Shown: positions 59,655 through 64,000 of the stretch, in pieces
Layout of the letters: every line of letters starts with the position of its first letter
Position numbering within the stretch: position 1 is the first letter of the stretch
Assembly: GCF_022811925.1 (NCBI RefSeq)
Contig: NZ_CP065512.1
Span: forward strand, 62,001-126,000
Length of the DNA stretch: 64,000 nucleotides
Direction of reading: 5' to 3'
Origin: Cytobacillus oceanisediminis
GTDB taxonomy: Bacteria; Bacillota; Bacilli; Bacillales; Cytobacillaceae
The notes under the pieces: model-generated
What the model was told of the DNA's origin: nothing
Seen by the model: only the letters and a program-made list of their open reading frames with translations
Database searches by the model: none
Program-made: the position numbers and the translations under genes

Positions 59655-59933
59655 TTGAACCTTGAAGGGAAACGGGTTTGCATCAAAAAAGATATAGGAG
59701 TGTCCGGTGTTCCAGTTGGCTCGAAAGGGACCGTCCAGTTTGTATTCTTAAATGAATTTTTTCCAGTGCAGCTGGAACTGGACGAGCCTGACAGTGATGG
59801 GCATCATGTTTACCGAGTGGGTCTTGGGGATATTGGTGAAATTACTGAAGAAGGGCAAAAAGAAAAGCTCACGGTCATTGAGCCGGAGCATGATTGGTTA
59901 AGCGTTAATGCTGGTGAAGACATCCCAATCTAG
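59655..59933 (+). CDS. hypothetical protein, SH3/KOW-like
   Basis: 92 residues from TTG 59655 after AAGGGAG. GKRVCIKKDIGVSGVPVGSKGTVQFV resembles a small SH3-like barrel. Converges and overlaps by 36 bases with the minus-strand gene. Unknown. Confidence 0.58.
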   Translation: MNLEGKRVCIKKDIGVSGVPVGSKGTVQFVFLNEFFPVQLELDEPDSDGHHVYRVGLGDIGEITEEGQKEKLTVIEPEHDWLSVNAGEDIPI

Positions 59934-60179
59934 GATTGCAGGTGTAATGGGATCCATTCCATACATGATTTTTTTCGCTTTTACGTATGAGGTAATCAGC
60001 ATGCTGTTGTTATCATCAAAGAAGAGTGCGGTAATTGAATCGCGCTCTTCCCATTTAATATGATCAATATGCGGATTAGCGTTTTTGTGCATTAAGCTCA
60101 CTTGCTGAATCAATTCCATTTCGTCATCTGTCAGCTTACTTGCAATTTCACTATCAAAAGCCACAAGGTAATTTTCCAC
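59898..60179 (-). CDS. hypothetical protein
   Basis: 93 residues, acidic alpha/beta. AGGAGGAT lies before the ATG on the minus strand. Unknown. The 3' ends of this gene and the one at 59655 overlap. Confidence 0.58.
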   Translation of the reverse strand: MENYLVAFDSEIASKLTDDEMELIQQVSLMHKNANPHIDHIKWEERDSITALFFDDNNSMLITSYVKAKKIMYGMDPITPAILDWDVFTSINA

Positions 60180-60459
60180 TTAGTATCCTCCTAATTTTAA
60201 CTAATTACCTCCATACCCTAATCACCACCTTTGAAAACCTTTTTATAAAAAAATGTGCAGCGAGTCGAGAGAGTGCGATTCCATAGGATTGAGAAGTCAT
60301 CTTGAATAGCTTATATATATCATGTAGCGTTCATCATACGATGTGTATCCTCCTACGTGTTATGTCATGTTATTTCTCCTTCTTCCTTCTTTCTCTCTTC
60401 TTGGGGGTCTCTGCGCGAGGCCCCTCTTTTTTTGAAATTTATCAAAGGTGGTTTTAAAA
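60180..60459. other. intergenic region
   Basis: About 280 bases with no gene I can support. It contains AT-rich possible promoters (near 60314) and, at the end, a terminator that would close some transcript coming from the left, perhaps a small RNA. Confidence 0.35.
60402..60430 (+). terminator. rho-independent terminator
   Basis: GGGGTCTC-TGCGC-GAGGCCCC and seven T with no gene directly upstream on this strand; 29 bases before the next start, so perhaps an attenuator. Confidence 0.7.
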
Positions 60460-60960
60460 ATGCGTGTCGGAGACATCCTCGTTATTAGCGGTAATACATT
60501 CGCATCCAAACTAATTAAAAATACATTAAAAACAAAATGGACCCATGCCGCCATTTACATAGGCGGAGACCAGATCATTGAAATCGACTGGAATACAAAA
60601 GCTGCAGTTGTCCGGAATTATTATCCCGAAAGCGGAATGGAATATGTGGTCATGAGGCCAAAACAGAAACTTGAAAGATGGCACAAAAAGCGGGTCGTTT
60701 CTGCCGCTCTTGCGTTCGACGAAACAGGAAATCGGTATGATTGGCCAATACTGTTCAGTATGCTGTTAAAAGCGAAATTCCCATCATTAAAAATCAGCTT
60801 TAACAGGAAGAATCACTATATTTGCACAGAATTGATTGACAATATTCTCAAAGAGGCTGGAATTGATTTATTCCCCGGCCGCAATGGAGATATCTTTCCA
60901 CATGAACTACTCCAAACTGAAATGCTTGAAAAGATTGAATATCCGCAATCAGCAGCCTAA
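60460..60960 (+). CDS. permuted papain-fold protein (YiiX/NlpC-P60-like)
   Basis: 166 residues from ATG 60460. MRVGDILVISG begins the circularly permuted NlpC/P60 fold; WTHAAIYIGG holds the His near 32 and YICTELIDNILKEAGID holds the catalytic Cys near 125. Such proteins cut amide bonds in peptides, peptidoglycan or lipids. No signal peptide, so it acts inside the cell or after lysis. Confidence 0.72.
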   Translation: MRVGDILVISGNTFASKLIKNTLKTKWTHAAIYIGGDQIIEIDWNTKAAVVRNYYPESGMEYVVMRPKQKLERWHKKRVVSAALAFDETGNRYDWPILFSMLLKAKFPSLKISFNRKNHYICTELIDNILKEAGIDLFPGRNGDIFPHELLQTEMLEKIEYPQSAA

Positions 60961-60995
60961 GAGCAAATGACATTAATGTTATTGCTCTTTTTTTT
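60961..60995 (+). terminator. rho-independent terminator
   Basis: GAGCAA..CATTAATG..TTGCTC stem and eight T, directly after the preceding stop. Confidence 0.85.
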
Positions 60996-61048
60996 GGTTA
61001 CAAAATGGTTAACAATTGGTAAAATTTACTTAGTGGAGGGGTGGGAAC

Positions 61049-61933
61049 TTGGGAGGGTGTGCGGTTTTTATTATTCTTGTTTTAGCCATTTGGATTTGGT
61101 TTATGATTTATAAGCATTTGGGCCATGATCCCTTAGTCGAAGGATATTGCGCTTATTTTGATTGTAGCTTTCCGGAGCATTACCGAATTAACTGGTTTGG
61201 TGAAGTGTGGCAGTATAGCTGGATTTGGATTCCTATACTCATAATAATAGTTGTTCAGGTAAGGAAAAATAGAAAAATTTTAAAGGACTACATCCGGAAT
61301 CATTGGGTAAAAATCAGTTTTTGCATGGTTTCAATAGGTGCATTGACCGGGCTCTACTTTGGCTTGAACCCTATAGTCAGAGAGGCACTGCAGATAAGAG
61401 AAACATACGCCTTTGCTCAAGATGCTATGCGAGATGAAAACTATATTAATGCTCTTGACTATTTTAGTGAAGTTAAGACATATAAAGATTCCAAAAAACA
61501 GATTGAGGGCATTCATATCAAAGTAAGTGAGATAGTGGTTCAAAGAGTTAAAGAAAGAAAAATTTATGGAGATACAGAACAGTATCTTGATATATTAGCC
61601 GGTATCCCACAATATAAAGAGGAAGCTCATAGACTAAAGAACAAAGTAAAAAAGATGAAAAAGGAAGATGAGGACAAGGAAAAGGCAAAACTTAAGCAGA
61701 CGGTACCATATGAGGGCATGCATGAAGACAGCATCTCTCTTTCAGCTTGGGGTCCACCTACGGAAATTTATAAAGATATAAATTACAATTCCCTTAGAAC
61801 AGATAGGCAGGTTAAACATTATAAATGGATCGAGCGTGATTCAAGCGGACGAATTATAAAGATAAAGACGCTAATGGTTAAAAACCAGTTTGTCTGGGGA
61901 GAAGTTGAGGTTCACAATTATTATCAAAATTAA
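61049..61933 (+). CDS. membrane protein with TPR-like domain
   Basis: 294 residues from TTG behind GGAGGGG. Three hydrophobic helices (about 5-20, 55-68, 90-107), then a charged helical domain with TPR-like AFAQDAMRDENYINALDYFSEV spacing, and a C-terminal soluble part. No family recognised. Confidence 0.6.
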   Translation: MGGCAVFIILVLAIWIWFMIYKHLGHDPLVEGYCAYFDCSFPEHYRINWFGEVWQYSWIWIPILIIIVVQVRKNRKILKDYIRNHWVKISFCMVSIGALTGLYFGLNPIVREALQIRETYAFAQDAMRDENYINALDYFSEVKTYKDSKKQIEGIHIKVSEIVVQRVKERKIYGDTEQYLDILAGIPQYKEEAHRLKNKVKKMKKEDEDKEKAKLKQTVPYEGMHEDSISLSAWGPPTEIYKDINYNSLRTDRQVKHYKWIERDSSGRIIKIKTLMVKNQFVWGEVEVHNYYQN

Positions 61934-61953
61934 ATCAGTAAGGAGAAAAAGTC

Positions 61954-62358
61954 GTGATATCAAAAGCGATTATGAATAGTGTAATGCCTGCGTTTAATAT
62001 CCTCCATATTGTTAAAGAGGATTTAAATTGGAGCAGGTCACGATGGACTTCTGCAAAAGCAGAAGAATGGATTGAGAAATTAGCCGGATCGGGGTACAGA
62101 GTGAATGACCCCGAGTTATTTTTTTTAGAGGTTAAGAGTTTGCTTGATGAGAATGCCAGGGAGCTAATAAAGGATGATATTTCCCCGGAGTTTATCATGC
62201 CGATCTCTGAAAAATGCGATCATAAGCACCACGAACATGTAGATTTGCCGTCATTTAATATGTTGTCCGCGGGGCATCTAGAAATTATTGTTCACCATTA
62301 CTATTGCCCTCTTTGTAACACTTATTGGGTGGAGCCGAACTTGCTTAATAAGAAATAA
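61954..62358 (+). CDS. hypothetical protein with Cys/His motif
   Basis: 134 residues from GTG behind AAGGAG. CDHKHHEH near 88-95 and CPLC near 118 may bind zinc. Unknown. Confidence 0.58.
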   Translation: MISKAIMNSVMPAFNILHIVKEDLNWSRSRWTSAKAEEWIEKLAGSGYRVNDPELFFLEVKSLLDENARELIKDDISPEFIMPISEKCDHKHHEHVDLPSFNMLSAGHLEIIVHHYYCPLCNTYWVEPNLLNKK

Positions 62359-62420
62359 TCGGCACCAGGTCAATCACGCGCCAGACATTTGATTGAGACT
62401 TACATACCAAAGGGTTACTT

Positions 62421-62438
62421 TTCTAATCGATTATGATT
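62421..62438 (+). promoter_or_regulatory. inverted repeat before subtilase gene
   Basis: CTAATC-GATTAT-GATTAG stem directly before AGGAGG. It could affect ribosome access or be an operator. Confidence 0.4.
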
Positions 62439-62453
62439 AGAGGAGGAATCTGG

Positions 62454-63359
62454 ATGGAATTTAAAATTCAATCAGATGTGCTGGAAGTTCAAGCAACAAT
62501 GCCGGGTCAAGTGATTGACTGGGGAGTAAGCCTTGTTCAGGCTCCGCAAATGTGGTCCCTAACAAAAGGGGAAGGCATTAAGGTTGCCGTATTAGATACT
62601 GGGATTGATATTAATCATCCAGATCTAAAGCCAAATCTTAAAATGGGCATGAATTTCACAAGTTCCATCGCAAGTGATTTTGGGGACAGAAACGGTCATG
62701 GCACGCATTGTGCTGGCATTATTGCCGGCTGTGACAATCATATTGGTGTTGTTGGGGTTGCTCCACAAGCTGAACTATATGTTGCCAAAGTGCTTGGCGA
62801 TGATGGTTCAGGTACAATCAATGGCATTATCAAAGGAATTGATTGGGCAATCTCTCAGAAGGTTGATATCATTTCCATGAGCCTTGGTGCTTCTATGAAT
62901 CCAGGCACAGCTTTTCATGATGCCATGAAAAGGGCTCGCGCTGCCGGAATTGTACTTGTAGCCGCAAGCGGTAATGAGAACACTCATGTCGGGTGGCCAG
63001 CTGCCTACGATGAAGTCATTGCGGTAGGTGCGATTAACCAGGCAATGGATCGTGCAAACTTCTCGAACTATGGGAAAGAACTTGCAGTTGTTGCCCCGGG
63101 AGTTGATATTTACAGCACATACCCAGTAAATCGATATGCCAAGCTGTCTGGAACGTCGATGGCCACTCCAATGGTGGCAGGTGTAATAGCGTTAATCCAG
63201 GCATACTCCCGCAGAGTGGGCATAAAAGCGACACCAGAAATGATCCTGCAGATGATTAAAGAACGTTCTGTTGACCTTGGCACAGATGGGACGGATGCTT
63301 TATTCGGAAATGGATTGTCTAATGTCTATAAAGCTATTAAAGGGAATAATCCTCGCTAA
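62454..63359 (+). CDS. cytosolic subtilisin-like serine protease
   Basis: 301 residues from ATG 62454, 8 bases after AGGAGG. Catalytic triad: Asp48 in VLDTGID, His82 in NGHGTH, Ser235 in GTSMATP; oxyanion Asn174 in ASGNEN. No signal peptide, and a short N-terminal extension only, as in intracellular serine proteases (IspA-like). It would degrade or process proteins inside the cell. Terminator follows. Confidence 0.9.
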   Translation: MEFKIQSDVLEVQATMPGQVIDWGVSLVQAPQMWSLTKGEGIKVAVLDTGIDINHPDLKPNLKMGMNFTSSIASDFGDRNGHGTHCAGIIAGCDNHIGVVGVAPQAELYVAKVLGDDGSGTINGIIKGIDWAISQKVDIISMSLGASMNPGTAFHDAMKRARAAGIVLVAASGNENTHVGWPAAYDEVIAVGAINQAMDRANFSNYGKELAVVAPGVDIYSTYPVNRYAKLSGTSMATPMVAGVIALIQAYSRRVGIKATPEMILQMIKERSVDLGTDGTDALFGNGLSNVYKAIKGNNPR

Positions 63360-63366
63360 TCAATCA

Positions 63367-63393
63367 TGAGCCGCCCAGTTTTGGGTGGCTTAT
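63367..63393 (+). terminator. rho-independent terminator
   Basis: AGCCGCCCA/TGGGTGGCT stem with a TTATTTAAATT tail. Confidence 0.75.
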
Positions 63394-63406
63394 TTAAATT
63401 TGGCTA

Positions 63407-63437
63407 TTGATTTATCTGGAAATAACTTATATATAAT
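63407..63437 (+). promoter_or_regulatory. housekeeping-type promoter
   Basis: TTGATT at 63407, 19-base spacer, TATAAT at 63432-63437. It precedes the Mrr-like gene. Confidence 0.45.
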
Positions 63438-63511
63438 TTATAAGAACCATGTACATCAAAAAATAGAATTTGATATGTGCTTTTAAGTCATATATATGGA
63501 AGGAGGATATT

Positions 63512-64000
63512 GTGGAAAAAGTGCTGTACTATTATATATTTGCGTTTGTCCTTACCTTAATTATCCATGTGTTAATCGGGGAACCTGATTTAACGGTAAT
63601 GATAGGATTATTTGCGTTTAGCATGGGGATTCCATTAATCTTTCAAGTTTGGCGGGAAAAGCAGCGGGAAGAACGATTAAGAAAAGCAGGCATGTATGAG
63701 ATTGATAGCATGAGCGGAAAAGACTTCGAGGATTTTTTATTTCTTTTATTTAAGCAGTCCGGCTATAGGGTAAGAAGAACACCCGCTTCTGGGGATTACG
63801 GCGCAGACCTCATTCTCGAAGGACCGCAAAAGATCGTGGTACAGGCAAAAAGGTATAATAAGAGTGTCGGTGTCCGGGCGGTTCAGGAAGTAGCATCAGC
63901 TTGTACATATTACGATGCAGAGGTAGCTTGGGTCATTACGAATAATTACTACACTGCACCAGCAGAAAGGCTGGCAGAGAAAAGCGGCGTCCGGCTAATT
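63512..64000 (+). CDS. membrane-anchored Mrr-like restriction endonuclease, partial
   Basis: At least 163 residues from GTG 63512 behind AAGGAGG; the frame is open to the end of the window. Two hydrophobic helices (about 5-25 and 30-48) precede the Mrr_cat domain: GKDFEDFLFLLFKQSGYRV, SGDYGADLIL and VVQAKRY, the D..QxK form of the PD-(D/E)XK core. Members cut foreign or modified DNA; the anchor places it at the membrane. Confidence 0.75.
   Translation, partial: MEKVLYYYIFAFVLTLIIHVLIGEPDLTVMIGLFAFSMGIPLIFQVWREKQREERLRKAGMYEIDSMSGKDFEDFLFLLFKQSGYRVRRTPASGDYGADLILEGPQKIVVQAKRYNKSVGVRAVQEVASACTYYDAEVAWVITNNYYTAPAERLAEKSGVRLI

Overview
The window looks like part of a large extrachromosomal replicon (megaplasmid or phage-plasmid) from a low-GC Gram-positive host in the Bacillaceae. 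Reasons: strong AGGAGG-type ribosome binding sites on almost every gene, frequent TTG/GTG starts, U-tract terminators, Bacillus-type proteins (thymidylate synthase of the phage phi3T ThyA kind, 3D-domain wall protein, SPP1-type holin, intracellular-type subtilase), a Rep_3 initiator next to an iteron origin, and no ribosomal protein or core-metabolism operons. It has phage traits (endolysin, holin, phage-like sigma factor, annealing recombinase, primase and helicase) but no capsid, tail or terminase gene is visible here.

Layout. 0-7.4 kb: small membrane proteins, an SPFH/prohibitin protein, then a tightly coupled operon of unknowns that ends in a ubiquitin-like cassette of the PRTRC type: an E2-like protein, a ubiquitin-like protein with a long disordered N-tail, and an E1/ThiF adenylating enzyme, followed by a PP-loop (PAPS-reductase-like) ATPase. 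7.8-12.7 kb: an 816-residue acidic modular protein, a LysM endolysin and unknowns. 12.9-13.8 kb: a structured RNA region with a tRNA-like element that has no recognisable anticodon arm, two tiny genes and tRNA-Trp(CCA). 13.8-17.4 kb: thymidine kinase, SSB and RecA. 17.5-19.7 kb: Rep_3 initiator (minus strand) and origin with about 18 iterons and a perfect DnaA box. 19.7-31.3 kb: thymidylate synthase, DHFR, annealing protein, holin, UvrD-type helicase, dUTPase, thymidylate kinase, a PD-(D/E)XK protein and a 3D-domain protein. 31.4-39 kb: SNF2 helicase, lipoprotein, a second PP-loop protein next to a TGT/DpdA-like protein, and a two-component system. 39-51.6 kb: mixed-strand region with two Cas4/RecB-like nucleases, a divergent sigma factor, a RuvC-like resolvase and an SbcD-like phosphoesterase. 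51.7-57.8 kb: archaeo-eukaryotic-type primase, DnaB/RecA-like helicase and DHH phosphoesterase. 57.9-64 kb: secreted protein, permuted NlpC/P60-type protein, cytosolic subtilase and a membrane-anchored Mrr-like nuclease cut by the window end.

How the parts work together. The replicon carries its own replication kit (initiator, primase, helicases, SSB, RecA, annealing protein, resolvases, nucleases) and nearly a whole dTTP supply (Tdk, ThyA, DHFR, Tmk, dUTPase). Many of these operons start from one shared, atypical promoter: a -35 box of TTGAyT type, a 16-17 bp spacer whose last bases are usually GCT or GGT, and a -10 box of TACGTT or TATGTT. A divergent sigma-like protein encoded at 43.4-44.2 kb is an obvious candidate to read it, which is an inference. 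The most interesting observations are this promoter family, the E1/E2/Ubl cassette with its PP-loop neighbour, the PP-loop plus TGT-like pair, and the tRNA-like RNA region.
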